A DNA stretch of 64,000 nucleotides from a bacterium (GCA_040755755.1 JBFLZW010000013.1:91448-155447), one strand, 5' to 3'; positions 26,123-36,023 are shown, counted from the stretch's first letter. Program-made: numbers and translations. The notes: generated from the letters alone by a model not told the origin.

Positions 26123-27517
26123 TCACACTTGCGCGGGATGGAAGAGATAAATCGTTCGTTCCGTCCCGGAGTAGGAACAAATGACGGGCCTGTTCCGCCC
26201 GTCAAACCATAAGCTGTTATAGAGGCCGATATCTCCGCTCGAGGCCACGGTCTCCCTCTTCCATGCGCCTTCCTGAAGTTGAGCGAACCTCAGGTTGTTC
26301 GCGGCATATCCGCTATGGCTTTTCAGCTCATAGTAGGCAATGGCGGCAGATCCTGCGGCATCGTAGGCCAGACTGCAATAATCCCCGCACCAGGAGGTAT
26401 CATCCACCATCTGAATCCGCCAGGATGAAGCCTCTTCTTCCGCATACCGCAGGCAATGATGGTCGGCCCTCCCGTCGCCATACTCCTCGACGTAATAGGC
26501 TACGCCCAGGAATCCTCCAGCATCACACCGGGCGCCGCTTATCGAGCCAACCACGCAGCCTTCCTCGATCCATTCCTTTTCCCATATCCCCTGCTGTCTG
26601 CGGGCCACCCGAAGGCCTCTGGTATTGCCGGGAAGCTCGGCATAGTAAAAAATGACCGGATTGTCCCCGCTATCCAGGGTAATTACACAATGGTAGCCCA
26701 CACTGTTTTGCACATTGCTGCCATCATCATAGTGATTCCCCTCGACCGTCTCCTCAAGAGCCGCTGCAGAAAGCGCCGAGCGGTCCTTTTTCACGTAGCA
26801 AAGATCGGGGTAGCGGTAATTCATGGCATCGCAGCCTTCATAAAAGAACTGATAGGCGAGGTGGATGGCCCCTTCCGAATCAACCGCCACCGAGACCTCG
26901 GTTCCCGCCAGCCCATCCTGGAACACGGGATTTCGCTCGACAATCCCGACAGCCCCGGTATATTCTCCCCATCCGCCCGCAGCCTTAAGGCTCAGCATGG
27001 CATCGGACTGCTGCTCCCTGCCGCATTCCCGGACCGTTCCTCCCCGGTAGGAGATCACCGGCAGGTTATCCTGGCCAAGGGCCAGGGAGAGGGCCGCACA
27101 GTTATCGATGCTCGTGACAGGTTCCGGTTCAGGGCTGGAGGAAAGGGTTCGGAGAGTGCCGGTCGGGTTGTCTAGGACCAGGTACTGAATCTGATAAGCG
27201 GCAGCGGTATTATCATCGTCCTGAAAATACGCAAGGTGCACGGTGCCTTGTGCATCCCTTGCCGCCTTGACCCGCGGACTGAGCATCCCTCCAGCCTCGA
27301 TCCGGGCGAGCGGGACATTTTCCCACCGGCTGGCCACGACATTCCGGGATTGGCTGCCGGTATTGTTACTGCCTCCCCCGCCTCCTCCACATCCGAGGAT
27401 ATTTGTATAGATAATCAGAAGGAGCGCTAACAGCGATATCACCAGTTCCAGGTACCCGCATCTCCTACCCCCGAAGGTAAGCATAGTAAGATTCCCGTGC
27501 CTGTGGATGGATTGCAT
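26123..27517 (-). CDS. Lipoprotein with propeller-like repeats (operon member)
   Basis: 464 residues from ATG 27517, chosen for GAGGAGACCAAAG just upstream; it overlaps the preceding TPR gene by 53 bases. A later ATG at 27484 also retains the signal. The signal ends at YTNILGC, a lipobox, then a Gly run. The body repeats strands such as VHLAYFQDDD, LPVISYRGG, IHLAYQFFYEG, PVIFYYAE, LGVAYYVEEYG and AAIAYYELKSHS about every 50-60 residues, the pattern of a BNR/sialidase-like beta-propeller. No catalytic motif recognised. Sits between the giant TPR gene and the type-3-repeat gene, so it is probably an outer-membrane surface component. Confidence 0.7.
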   Translation of the reverse strand: MQSIHRHGNLTMLTFGGRRCGYLELVISLLALLLIIYTNILGCGGGGGGSNNTGSQSRNVVASRWENVPLARIEAGGMLSPRVKAARDAQGTVHLAYFQDDDNTAAAYQIQYLVLDNPTGTLRTLSSSPEPEPVTSIDNCAALSLALGQDNLPVISYRGGTVRECGREQQSDAMLSLKAAGGWGEYTGAVGIVERNPVFQDGLAGTEVSVAVDSEGAIHLAYQFFYEGCDAMNYRYPDLCYVKKDRSALSAAALEETVEGNHYDDGSNVQNSVGYHCVITLDSGDNPVIFYYAELPGNTRGLRVARRQQGIWEKEWIEEGCVVGSISGARCDAGGFLGVAYYVEEYGDGRADHHCLRYAEEEASSWRIQMVDDTSWCGDYCSLAYDAAGSAAIAYYELKSHSGYAANNLRFAQLQEGAWKRETVASSGDIGLYNSLWFDGRNRPVICSYSGTERTIYLFHPAQV

Positions 27518-30500
27518 CTTTGGTCTCCTCAACCCTTGCCTGATTCGGAAGGGCCTGGTAAAGGTCTCTGGCCTTGTCGATATGGCCATAATACTGATAA
27601 AGTCCGGCAAGATTGACCCGTGCGCCGATATGGTGAGCATCGAGAGCCAGGGCTTTGGTAAAAGCATCTTTTGCCAGACTGTCCTCGCCAATGGCGAGAT
27701 AGGCTACACCAAGGGCATTGTATATCCTGGCCTGCACTGCCTTATCAAAAGCTTTAGCCTCGCCGAGGGCTTTTTGGGCTATGAGGATCGAGAGCCTGAC
27801 ATCTCCCTTTTCCCGGTAGGTCTCGGCAAGAGTCAAAAGAGCGGTGGGATCGCCCGGATCCTGCATCAGCTTTTGATGGATCCCCCGTAAGGTCTCATCC
27901 TTTGACCATTGGGAGGTTATTTCAACCAGGGGCCGTGCCTTTGAAAAACCGGCGTTCCTTGATTGCCGTCCTGCTGAATCGAGGAAGCAGGGTGCCAGCT
28001 TCGGATCGCACACTTCCCAGGAATGTGCTTTCTCGACACAGGCCCGGCGATATTCATCCGCCTTATTGCCATATCCTTGAGCCTTCTGGTTCAAAAGCTC
28101 GCGGTACTGCTCTTTCTCTTCAGGGGATAAATCAGGCAGGGGAGATTCCTGGAGAAAGCGTTCGAATTCCCGGTAGATCTCATACGAACGGTAGCAGGCG
28201 GAAAGAGCCCATTCAGGAGACTGATATTGGATGACGGCGGCGTAGCCCTTCTCCAGGTTCTCGAGGAGCTTTGCCTTGGCAGCCACCAGGCTGGTATCGA
28301 TACTCCCGGAGAGCTGAAGGCCCATATAGTCCTGAAAAGTCTTTTCAAGAAGGTTATATTCCATTGCGGCCATCCGGGTGCGCACATCCCTGTCCTTCCC
28401 GGCCAGATCGGGCTTGCAGGCTTTTCTGGCTTGTGCGGCCAGGGCACGTGCCGTATCGAATTCACCTGCCTGGGCATGGAGATCGGCCATGCGGGCATCG
28501 GCTTTCAGTTGCCCCAGGGGGGATGCCTGGTCCCGGCAGGTCTGGAGCACCTTCAGTGCCGCGTCTCCGCTCCCTTTTTTCTCCGCATTGTCGGCCATGG
28601 CCATGAAGATTTCCTCCCTGGCACCGGCGCTCTTTCCTCCCCGGTCGAGAACCATCTGATAGTCCTTATTGGCAAGATCGTATTGCCCAAGGCTCTCCCG
28701 GATCCGGGCTGCCTGATACAGGAAATCGGTGCTGCTGCTTTCTTTCGGAAGCCGCACGCTGAACTCTTCGAGATATTGAGCCAGGAGCCTGAACTGGCTG
28801 ATCCGCAGCGAGGAATCGATCAGAAGGCTTAAGGTGTCTTTAATTTTCGCTGACGAGGGATAGTGGACGATCAATTCAGAGCCTGCATTAAAGAGGGTCT
28901 CAAGATCTCCCTTCTCCTTGCTGGGAAGCAGCAGGGCATACAGGGCATATTCTCCCATCGAGGCACCTTTCTGCTGATCGGCTATCCGGGAAAGACCTCC
29001 CTTGCCCTTGTCCCAGTCATTGACCGCGGACACGGTGAGAGAATTGATGATCTTGGATTCCGCGGCCTGTACGATCCCGCTGACCTCGGTCTTCAATTCC
29101 TCATCCTGGATATTCCGATCTTTGAGCACCTTTTGGCCGTATTTGACCAGACCTGCATAATCCTCTTTCAGGTTATAGGCATCGAGAATAAGATGGACCG
29201 CAGCCCTGGCCTCTTCCCCCGTGGGGCAGCGATCGATAAACCGGGAAAATTCGGCAATGGCTTGGTCATATTTTCCCTGATCATAGGTGATCCAGGCCAC
29301 GTTAAAGAGCACATTCGAAACCCGGTGCGATCCGGGAAAATCACTGGCATAGACCTGGCCGCAGGCCGTGAGCCCTCCTCTGGCTGAGGCAATCTCATAA
29401 TAGGTGAGGCTGTCTTTCTGTTTCAGAGCGCGATAATACGAGAGCACCGCGCTGTAGAGGCCCTCTTCCCGCTGCCGGTTTTTTTGTGGTATAGCCAGGG
29501 CGCATTTTTCGTATTGCTTCCCGGCCTCAAGGTATCTTTGGGCTGAAAACAGCGCCTCGGCGTAATTCGCTTCCATCTCACGATACACAGGGCTTGTGTC
29601 AAAAAATTCAAGGTAAGCCTTGTACGAGTCCGCGGCCCGGATAAAATCCTCTTTCGATTTTTTCTCTCTGGCTTTCTGGTGGAGGTGAGTAATAATGTCT
29701 CTGGCATAAAGTTCGAAGTCAGCCAGATTTTTCTTTTTCTCTTCTTCAGAGATATGGACCGAGTATTTCTGTGCCTTGAGTGCCCCGACCATAATGGCCA
29801 CATCCTGATCCGCATCCTCGAAGCGCTCCAGGGACTGGACACATTCGAAGATTCTGCGGCTGTATTCCAGAAGCTTTTCGACATCATAGCGCAAGGTCGC
29901 CAGTTTGCGGTAAATGGCCGCGGCATGAGACCACTTGTTCTTGATCAGGTAGCGATAGGCCAGTTTTTCCAGAGCCAGAGTATAGACGGGCCGTGACCAG
30001 GCATATTTTTCAAAGTAGGCTATCGCATCCTGCGGGCTGCTCTCTTTGTAACACTCGCAATAGCAATAGGCCATATCGGTCAGGGCCTCGGTTCTCACAT
30101 CCACCCTTTTGTAGGTGTCGATATCCAGCTCGCTGGTATCGCTGAGGCTGGTGACCGACTCCTCGAAGAGCTTGATGGCCTTCTGGAAGTCCACCCTGTT
30201 GATGTAACACCAGCCCAGCTTATACCGGGCAAGAGCTGCGGCTGAGCTTTGAGGATAGGTTAACACCTCCTCGTAGTGCCTTTGGGCCATATCGAGGTCC
30301 GACAGGTTGAAAAAATGGTCCCCCAGCAGCAGATAGGCTTCCGCTGCATACGGGCTGTCCTTGTATTTGCTGATAATGGCCCGGTACTGGCCGACCATGT
30401 CCTCGATCTGACCAAGCTCCCGGTATTCATGAGCCAGAAAGAAATGCACCTTGTCAAGCTCCCCGAAATCGGGGAAGTTGTTGATGATGCGGTGATAGAT

Positions 30501-30911
30501 TTCGATAGCCTGATTCTTCAGGGTGTTCGATTCAAAATGCTCCAGCGATTTGACCGATGAGGAGCCTTTCGGGCTCTCAGCCTTGCGGAGAAAATAGATA
30601 ATGCGGGATTTTTCGATGTACAGCTCAGCCAGGCGAAGGTAGAGTTCGGGAAGATAGGGTTTGTTCCTCGACCGGTCAATCAGGACCCTGGTATTTTGTA
30701 TGGCCAGGTCACATTTCTTTTTATCTTCCCTGAGCTTGAGGATAAATTTCTTTTCTTCCCCGCAGGTGTCCTTTTTTTCGTAGGCGTAGCTCTCCGGCTT
30801 TTCAGCCTGGCCGCTGCCATAAGCCGGTGCAGCCAGAAAAACAAGCCCCAGGATACTAATAATAGCTTTGCAGGTGAGATGTTTTGTTGTCATTGGAAAA
30901 TATCCCATCAT
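27465..30911 (-). CDS. Giant periplasmic TPR protein (Glt-like scaffold)
   Basis: About 1148 residues. The start at 30911 makes an ATGA overlap with the upstream TPR gene; an alternative is 30893. A signal peptide ends at AAPAYGSGQ. The remainder is helical TPR repeats from end to end, e.g. YLRLAELYIEKSR, AEAYLLLGDHFFNLSDLDMA, ALARYKLGWCYINRVDFQKA, and near the C-terminus TALLTLAETYREKGDVRLSI and RVNLAGLYQYYGHIDKA. Large exported TPR proteins are the hallmark of Myxococcus Glt complexes (for example AgmK/GltI and GltE). I infer a periplasmic scaffold linking the inner-membrane motor to the outer membrane. Confidence 0.82.
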   Translation of the reverse strand: MMGYFPMTTKHLTCKAIISILGLVFLAAPAYGSGQAEKPESYAYEKKDTCGEEKKFILKLREDKKKCDLAIQNTRVLIDRSRNKPYLPELYLRLAELYIEKSRIIYFLRKAESPKGSSSVKSLEHFESNTLKNQAIEIYHRIINNFPDFGELDKVHFFLAHEYRELGQIEDMVGQYRAIISKYKDSPYAAEAYLLLGDHFFNLSDLDMAQRHYEEVLTYPQSSAAALARYKLGWCYINRVDFQKAIKLFEESVTSLSDTSELDIDTYKRVDVRTEALTDMAYCYCECYKESSPQDAIAYFEKYAWSRPVYTLALEKLAYRYLIKNKWSHAAAIYRKLATLRYDVEKLLEYSRRIFECVQSLERFEDADQDVAIMVGALKAQKYSVHISEEEKKKNLADFELYARDIITHLHQKAREKKSKEDFIRAADSYKAYLEFFDTSPVYREMEANYAEALFSAQRYLEAGKQYEKCALAIPQKNRQREEGLYSAVLSYYRALKQKDSLTYYEIASARGGLTACGQVYASDFPGSHRVSNVLFNVAWITYDQGKYDQAIAEFSRFIDRCPTGEEARAAVHLILDAYNLKEDYAGLVKYGQKVLKDRNIQDEELKTEVSGIVQAAESKIINSLTVSAVNDWDKGKGGLSRIADQQKGASMGEYALYALLLPSKEKGDLETLFNAGSELIVHYPSSAKIKDTLSLLIDSSLRISQFRLLAQYLEEFSVRLPKESSSTDFLYQAARIRESLGQYDLANKDYQMVLDRGGKSAGAREEIFMAMADNAEKKGSGDAALKVLQTCRDQASPLGQLKADARMADLHAQAGEFDTARALAAQARKACKPDLAGKDRDVRTRMAAMEYNLLEKTFQDYMGLQLSGSIDTSLVAAKAKLLENLEKGYAAVIQYQSPEWALSACYRSYEIYREFERFLQESPLPDLSPEEKEQYRELLNQKAQGYGNKADEYRRACVEKAHSWEVCDPKLAPCFLDSAGRQSRNAGFSKARPLVEITSQWSKDETLRGIHQKLMQDPGDPTALLTLAETYREKGDVRLSILIAQKALGEAKAFDKAVQARIYNALGVAYLAIGEDSLAKDAFTKALALDAHHIGARVNLAGLYQYYGHIDKARDLYQALPNQARVEETKDAIHPQARESYYAYLRG

Positions 30912-32422
30912 TTGAAGAAGATATCCCACTCTTCGAGGCAGTTGCATTTGTTGGGCAAAGTTACCGTGTAATCATCCAGCTCATCGTTCCAGAATTCTCC
31001 CTGGAAGGGATAGATGGCTATCCTTCCTGTTGGCTTTTGGGCCGAAGCAGCATCCTCCCGGTAGTGATACTGATATACCCGCTGGTACATATCGAGCCCG
31101 ATCTCATATTCCATGAGGTTGGCCTCTTCCTCGAACTTCAGGATTTCGTTGGCCATTTTCTCATACTCTTCCTTGATCTGGGTTCTCAATACTCTGGTCA
31201 TTTTCTCGATTTCAAGGGTATACAGCTTATCCAGGAACCCGCACAGAGGCTTATCGGGAAAGAGGGCGATCTTTTCCTTTTCCTGCTCCAGGAGCTTCAG
31301 GAATCTCCAGGTCTGGTTGATCTTTTTTTTGCTCAGAAGGAGCAGGAGCAATCCGGGGTCATCGGCTGCCTCTCCCCTGGCGTAAATCGTTTCCAGGGAA
31401 TGGCCGTAGTGAGCCTTAAATTCCCTGACTACAGCCAGGGCCTTCTGATAATGGCACACCTCTTTGTAGATGAGAGATTTCAGGATATAGTGTTCAGGGG
31501 TAAAATAATCCCGGAAGCCGGGGGCTTCAAAGGCATATAAAAGCCCCATTGCCTTTTCCGAATTTCCGAGGCGGTAGTGGTTCCAGGCCCGCTCGAAGAG
31601 CGTCTGGGCCTGTTCGAGAACCGGTTTCGGATTCTTCTGATAGATGCGCTCAGCCTCAGCATGCTCTCCCTTTTCATAGAGCAGGCGGGCCAGGGTGGTG
31701 GCCGCCTCGCTTTTCAGATCATCCGCCGTACCGGGAGATTCCAGAATATCCTGAGCTATGGCCATAGCCTCATCGATCTTATCCTGATAAATCCTCAGCA
31801 TGGCTTTTTGAAAAAGATAGCGGTAATAGTAATAGCTCTTTGGAGTAATCCGGTGAAAGTGATTATCCCCCCACTGGAAGAATCCACGCTCCCAGTCGAA
31901 CATCCCCTGATAATAATTGATAAAATCAGCCATCTCCTCTTCCAGCGCACCATATTCCTGATCACAGACAACCGTGTTGATAATAAGCTCGCGGTCAAAG
32001 GGGATGGTGCGGGTTATTTCCTCGAAGAGCTCAAGGCAGTAGGAAACGATCCTGGGATTCGGTTTTCTGACGATAAGATTCACCAGCTCATCGACTGCCG
32101 CATGGGACAGGCCGCACTTCTTCAGGCAGATGCCGAAGAAGAACTGCGCCCATTCATAGTCAACCACGTCCGGTGAGTTCATACTCAGGAAATGGAACAG
32201 CCGGGGAGCTGCAGCAGCATAATTCTTTTTCTCAAAAAGCGCATATCCCCGGGCAAAAGAATTTGGATCCTTCATTGGAATGGCGGCATCAGCATCCTGC
32301 TGGACAACAGGGGGCTTTTGATCCTTTTCACCTTCCCCAGGGTTCTCTGATGCCAAAGCCCTGCCGGAGGAGATTACCATGATCCACAACAATATCAGTG
32401 CATATCCGATTATACGCTTCAT
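30908..32422 (-). CDS. Secreted TPR protein (GltE/AglT-like)
   Basis: 504 residues with an N-terminal signal peptide (ISSGRALASEN) and helical repeats from residue about 50, e.g. ARGYALFEKKNYAAAAPRLF, LKSEAATTLARLLYEKGEHA and FERAWNHYRLGNSEKA. There is no lipobox. The C-terminal 60 residues (YQRVYQYHYRED onward) are not TPR. Start and stop overlap both neighbours by 4 bases (ATGA), indicating translational coupling. By position after a barrel gene and before a larger TPR gene it resembles the TPR pair in Glt-type clusters; equivalence to a particular Glt protein is not established. Confidence 0.8.
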   Translation of the reverse strand: MKRIIGYALILLWIMVISSGRALASENPGEGEKDQKPPVVQQDADAAIPMKDPNSFARGYALFEKKNYAAAAPRLFHFLSMNSPDVVDYEWAQFFFGICLKKCGLSHAAVDELVNLIVRKPNPRIVSYCLELFEEITRTIPFDRELIINTVVCDQEYGALEEEMADFINYYQGMFDWERGFFQWGDNHFHRITPKSYYYYRYLFQKAMLRIYQDKIDEAMAIAQDILESPGTADDLKSEAATTLARLLYEKGEHAEAERIYQKNPKPVLEQAQTLFERAWNHYRLGNSEKAMGLLYAFEAPGFRDYFTPEHYILKSLIYKEVCHYQKALAVVREFKAHYGHSLETIYARGEAADDPGLLLLLLSKKKINQTWRFLKLLEQEKEKIALFPDKPLCGFLDKLYTLEIEKMTRVLRTQIKEEYEKMANEILKFEEEANLMEYEIGLDMYQRVYQYHYREDAASAQKPTGRIAIYPFQGEFWNDELDDYTVTLPNKCNCLEEWDIFFK

Positions 32423-33129
32423 GGTTTTCCATCTTCCCGCAGATAGTTCTGTAAGACCTTGACGGTTTCGTCCCTCTCCGTTTTTCTCGGAGACAGGTTA
32501 AACCGGAATCCCAGGCCAAGACCAAAGCCAAGCCGGTTTTCCCTTTTATCTTCCCTGAAATTGACCAGATCACGGATTTCGAGATTCAGGCACAGGTGCT
32601 TGCGGATAAAGTATTTCATGCCGATTCCAAAGCTCACCGAAAGGACGTTTTCTATCACTGCCGCGGGCTTGTTTTCATAACTGACCATCCCTCCGCCGAG
32701 GAAAAGGTAGCCCTCGTGGTTCAGTATCCGGCGATTCCAGACCGCATCCTTCCCATAGAAGGGCTTCACCACCAGGTGGGTATGAACCATATACTTGGTT
32801 TCCCTGAATTCCGTGGGTGCAACCCCGAATTTCTTCTCAAGGTCTTTGCGCAGCTCCTTTTCCCGGTTGAGCATCAGGTATCCCCTGGCTACCTCCCAGC
32901 CCAGATGTTCATTGATGTGGTAGGTATAATGGAGCCCCAGAGGATAAAGATGATAGAAATCATCATCGGGAAAATAGCCACAGCTTGCGCCGATTTCATG
33001 GCAGTAGTGGAATACCCTGTTCTGAATGGCATACACCTGCTCCTTATCTGCCGGATCCTCTCCAAACCCCTCCCGTGGACCAGGGAAAAGCAGCAGCAGG
33101 AGGAATAATAAAACGATCCATCGTTTCAT
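32419..33129 (-). CDS. Outer-membrane beta-barrel protein (OMP_myx_plus/TIGR04565-like)
   Basis: 236 residues with AAGGAGATGAGTGC before the ATG and a signal peptide ending near EGFGED. The opening AIQNRVFHYCHEIGASCGYF followed by YPLGLHYTYHINEHLGWEVA matches the start of the Myxococcus-type outer-membrane barrel family found in gliding and related clusters. Later strands include GYLFLGGGMVSYENK, LSVSFGIGMKYFI and GFGLGLGFRFNL, ending in a periplasmic tail. Likely the outer-membrane pore or anchor of the complex. Confidence 0.78.
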   Translation of the reverse strand: MKRWIVLLFLLLLLFPGPREGFGEDPADKEQVYAIQNRVFHYCHEIGASCGYFPDDDFYHLYPLGLHYTYHINEHLGWEVARGYLMLNREKELRKDLEKKFGVAPTEFRETKYMVHTHLVVKPFYGKDAVWNRRILNHEGYLFLGGGMVSYENKPAAVIENVLSVSFGIGMKYFIRKHLCLNLEIRDLVNFREDKRENRLGFGLGLGFRFNLSPRKTERDETVKVLQNYLREDGKP

Positions 33130-33141
33130 GCACTCATCTCC

Positions 33142-35673
33142 TTAAAAACCTACGATATCGAAAATAAAGGGATAGGAAACAACCACTTCTGCACCCTGGG
33201 GTTGGGGAAACTGCCAGGATTTGATTTTCTCCTTCATACATTCATGGATCGAATCCGATTGAACGGAAGAAAAGCTGGTCCGGATCTCTCCCACTCTGCC
33301 GGAGAGCAGGATTTTCCATTCAAAGACAATCTTTCCCATAAGCGAGGGATTCGAGATCAGGGCGGTTTCGTAGCAATTGGTGATCTCGGCAAGGTGCTGG
33401 TCAATCACTTTCTTGACCGCCTCGCGGCTCATGCCTCCTCCCTGGACGCTCACCTTCTTGCTCAGCTCTGCCTTGACCATGGCCATGACCTGCTTCTGCC
33501 CGGTCTGGCCTGTCTCCAGAGCGCCGACCTGATCCGGCTCGTCCTGCCCTGCTGCCTCCGCATTCCCTGCCAGGCCGATTCCCCCGCCCTTGCCTCTTCC
33601 ATAGGCGGCCACACTCCCCTTTCCGGCAACACCGGCACTGCGTAAAACCTGGGCAGATCCCCGGGTAGTGACTACGCCGCCGGAAGGCACTTCGATCCCC
33701 GAAGTATCCAGCTTCCCGACGATGCCGCCAACCTTGAAATTCCCTTCACTGCTTGTGGGGGAAGAGACAATGTCGAGGTTCGTCACTGCGGCCAGCACCT
33801 GTTTGGCTCCTGACTGAGGTCCCGGATCAACTCCATCTTTGGTGCCGAGCACGCTGAGGAGCCCTGCCTGCTTGATGTTGCGGTTTACAATATTCCCCCC
33901 GGCTTTGCCGCTGCCTCCCCCCGCATCGGGTGACAGGCCATTGGCAGGCCCGGCCCCGGATGATTCCCTCTGAAGCGAGCTGACCACGTGAGGACGGCCA
34001 GTCCGGGAAGAAGGGTTTTTAGCAACGGAGCGGGTGGAGGCTTCTTTTGCCGTGCGCTTCACCTCAAGAGAAGCGGTTTTCTCCTGCGGCACCGGTTTTT
34101 GGGTTTCAAGCGGCTGGGTCTTTTTCGGCTGCCGGCTCTTTTGGGGTTCCGGTCTGGCTGCCTTTTGGGGAACGCTCGTATTGCTCATCTCGGTCAATTG
34201 CCGGGTATCCACCTGAGCAAAGCGCGGCTTTTCCGGAACGGGCGAGTGAGATTGCTCCGGCAGCGAAAATACCACTCCTCCCAAAATGAGTAAAAGTCCA
34301 TGAACGAGCAGGGATTGAAGGAGATTTTTCGGGAAGCGCCGCTCTTTGTCCCGATGAATCGCAACCTGCGGACTTTCTCCCGGTTCAGTGGCCCGGACGA
34401 TATATTCGTAGCAGCCGTCGCTGAGATAGAGGGTGCCCTGCAGGGGGAGCTTCGAGCGGTAGATCCGCTCCATGTGCGGATACGAGCAGAGGTTTTCAGG
34501 CCTGCACAGGCTGGTGAGCTCTTTGACAGTATCTTCATACATGAGCCTGCCCTGAAACTGATCGGTGAAGAAGAAGGAGAAGCTTTCGACATGCTTGTTT
34601 TCCGCATCTTCCGCCGGATTTTCAGCCAGACAAAACCGGTCAGACCCGGCATAATATCCGGGAAGGTCATACCTTTCACCCCGCGAGAGAAGACGCACAT
34701 CGATTACTTCATCCTGCCGAAGCTTGATAACTTCAAGGAGAAGCTCACCTCCCGCCCGATTGACCGATCCCTGCCCGGCCTCTGTCAGTATCTGCCGGAG
34801 AGAAAAGCCAGCTTCGCTGTCGTCACCGTCATCTTCGTCTTCGTCCTCATCCTCATCCTCATCCTTATCCTCATCAAAGCGATCATCTGCCAGGCTCGTA
34901 TCGGGAGCCAAAACCGGCGCGGAGATCGATGCAGGAAGGGGAGGCTCTGGCTGCTCAGGTACGCCCAGAGGATCGGGCTGTGTGCACAGCAGTTCGGCTG
35001 TTACGCTCAGCGCCTCGGCCACAGTGCTCAGGGGATCGGGCGGATCACTCGGCGACGGATCAGGCAGGGCAGGGGCTGATTGCCCGGCAGTCTCATGAGT
35101 AACTTCGGGGGCAGGTTGGGAGGCCGACCCTTCAACCCTCTCCTTAACCTTATCCCTGTCCTCACACTCCTCCTGGGGGAGGGTTTCAAGCGTGGCATTC
35201 AGAGATGAAATGGCTTCATATATCCCCGCTACCGCTATCTCTGCTGCCTCAAGGTCCTGGGACCTGCTGACAATACTCTTTACTTTTGCCTTGAGCGTAT
35301 ATGGCCCTATGGTCACAAAATCGAAGGGGCCGAGCATGCATATGGCTATTGGCTTGCCATTTACCCGGACTCCCCTGCCGGAGCTTTCATCCGAGACGAT
35401 AAGCTGGTCGCCCTTCACATGAACAATGGCGTGAATATCGGCGATCGATTGGTCATTGAGGACAAGGTCCGCATCGCTTCTGCGGCCTATGGCAACCTTG
35501 TCTTGCTGAAAGCAATCCCAGCCGAGATATTTTTCCTTGTGGAAAATAAAAAATTGAATAACCGCGCCATCCGCTGCGCCGGTCTCAGCCTCTCCCTTTT
35601 CCAAAACAGAGAGAGGGAGAGAAGGATTTTCAGGTACTGAAACAGCAGTCATGGTCTTCATGCCGAGCTTCAC
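33142..35673 (-). CDS. FHA domain - transmembrane - AgmX/TonB-like protein (GltG/GltJ-like coupler)
   Basis: 843 residues from a GTG that overlaps the previous stop by 4 bases (ATG alternatives 35661 and 35652). Residues about 38-135 form a forkhead-associated domain (VAIGRRSDADLVLNDQ, IHAIVHV, SSGRGVRVNG) that should bind phosphothreonine in the cytoplasm. A Pro-rich linker and an acidic DEDEDEDED run follow (near 270-285). A single membrane helix LLVHGLLLILGGVVFSL lies near 450-475. Next is a Pro/Lys/Gln-rich periplasmic linker and a C-terminal AgmX/PglI-type, TonB-related domain (VKKVIDQHLAEITNCYE to the end). It would transmit proton-channel work across the periplasm, as GltG/GltJ are thought to. 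Confidence 0.85.
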   Translation of the reverse strand: MKLGMKTMTAVSVPENPSLPLSVLEKGEAETGAADGAVIQFFIFHKEKYLGWDCFQQDKVAIGRRSDADLVLNDQSIADIHAIVHVKGDQLIVSDESSGRGVRVNGKPIAICMLGPFDFVTIGPYTLKAKVKSIVSRSQDLEAAEIAVAGIYEAISSLNATLETLPQEECEDRDKVKERVEGSASQPAPEVTHETAGQSAPALPDPSPSDPPDPLSTVAEALSVTAELLCTQPDPLGVPEQPEPPLPASISAPVLAPDTSLADDRFDEDKDEDEDEDEDEDDGDDSEAGFSLRQILTEAGQGSVNRAGGELLLEVIKLRQDEVIDVRLLSRGERYDLPGYYAGSDRFCLAENPAEDAENKHVESFSFFFTDQFQGRLMYEDTVKELTSLCRPENLCSYPHMERIYRSKLPLQGTLYLSDGCYEYIVRATEPGESPQVAIHRDKERRFPKNLLQSLLVHGLLLILGGVVFSLPEQSHSPVPEKPRFAQVDTRQLTEMSNTSVPQKAARPEPQKSRQPKKTQPLETQKPVPQEKTASLEVKRTAKEASTRSVAKNPSSRTGRPHVVSSLQRESSGAGPANGLSPDAGGGSGKAGGNIVNRNIKQAGLLSVLGTKDGVDPGPQSGAKQVLAAVTNLDIVSSPTSSEGNFKVGGIVGKLDTSGIEVPSGGVVTTRGSAQVLRSAGVAGKGSVAAYGRGKGGGIGLAGNAEAAGQDEPDQVGALETGQTGQKQVMAMVKAELSKKVSVQGGGMSREAVKKVIDQHLAEITNCYETALISNPSLMGKIVFEWKILLSGRVGEIRTSFSSVQSDSIHECMKEKIKSWQFPQPQGAEVVVSYPFIFDIVGF

Positions 35674-36023
35674 CCACTCTTTTTAGTCATGTCACGGTCC
35701 TGGAGAGGAAAATCTTCCAGTATTTCCTTCCGGAACTCCTTTCGGACCGAGAGCATGCTCTTGATTTCATTCTTCTTGCGCTGCAACAGATACACCGCCC
35801 CGGATTTTATGGATTGTCCAAGAATGTAGGAATTTCCAAAGTCGATCCGGCTGAGCAGCTTTTTTTCACCCTCCTGGGGCTGAGCCTGGGGCTGGCTGCT
35901 GCCCTGGGCCAGGGCACTCCCTGGAGTGAACCTGAAAGCGGGGGACAGGAAGCTCGCCGGCGGCATCTGGAGAATATACCAGAGGATGAGCACACCGATG
36001 AAATATTTCAGAGAGTTACTCAC
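35670..36023 (-). CDS. Small single-pass exported protein, conserved with the motor genes
   Basis: 117 residues from GTG 36023 with TAGGAGATCTTCACC upstream. One N-terminal hydrophobic segment (YFIGVLILWYILQM), a Gln/Pro linker, then a compact C-terminal stretch RIDFGNSYILGQSIKSGAVY and LLQRKKNEIKSMLSVRKEFR. I recognise no domain. The second half looks like a conserved docking segment, and similar small proteins occupy this position in TolQ/TolR-containing clusters of deltaproteobacteria, from memory. It may correspond to GltF, unproven. Confidence 0.68.
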   Translation of the reverse strand: MSNSLKYFIGVLILWYILQMPPASFLSPAFRFTPGSALAQGSSQPQAQPQEGEKKLLSRIDFGNSYILGQSIKSGAVYLLQRKKNEIKSMLSVRKEFRKEILEDFPLQDRDMTKKSG

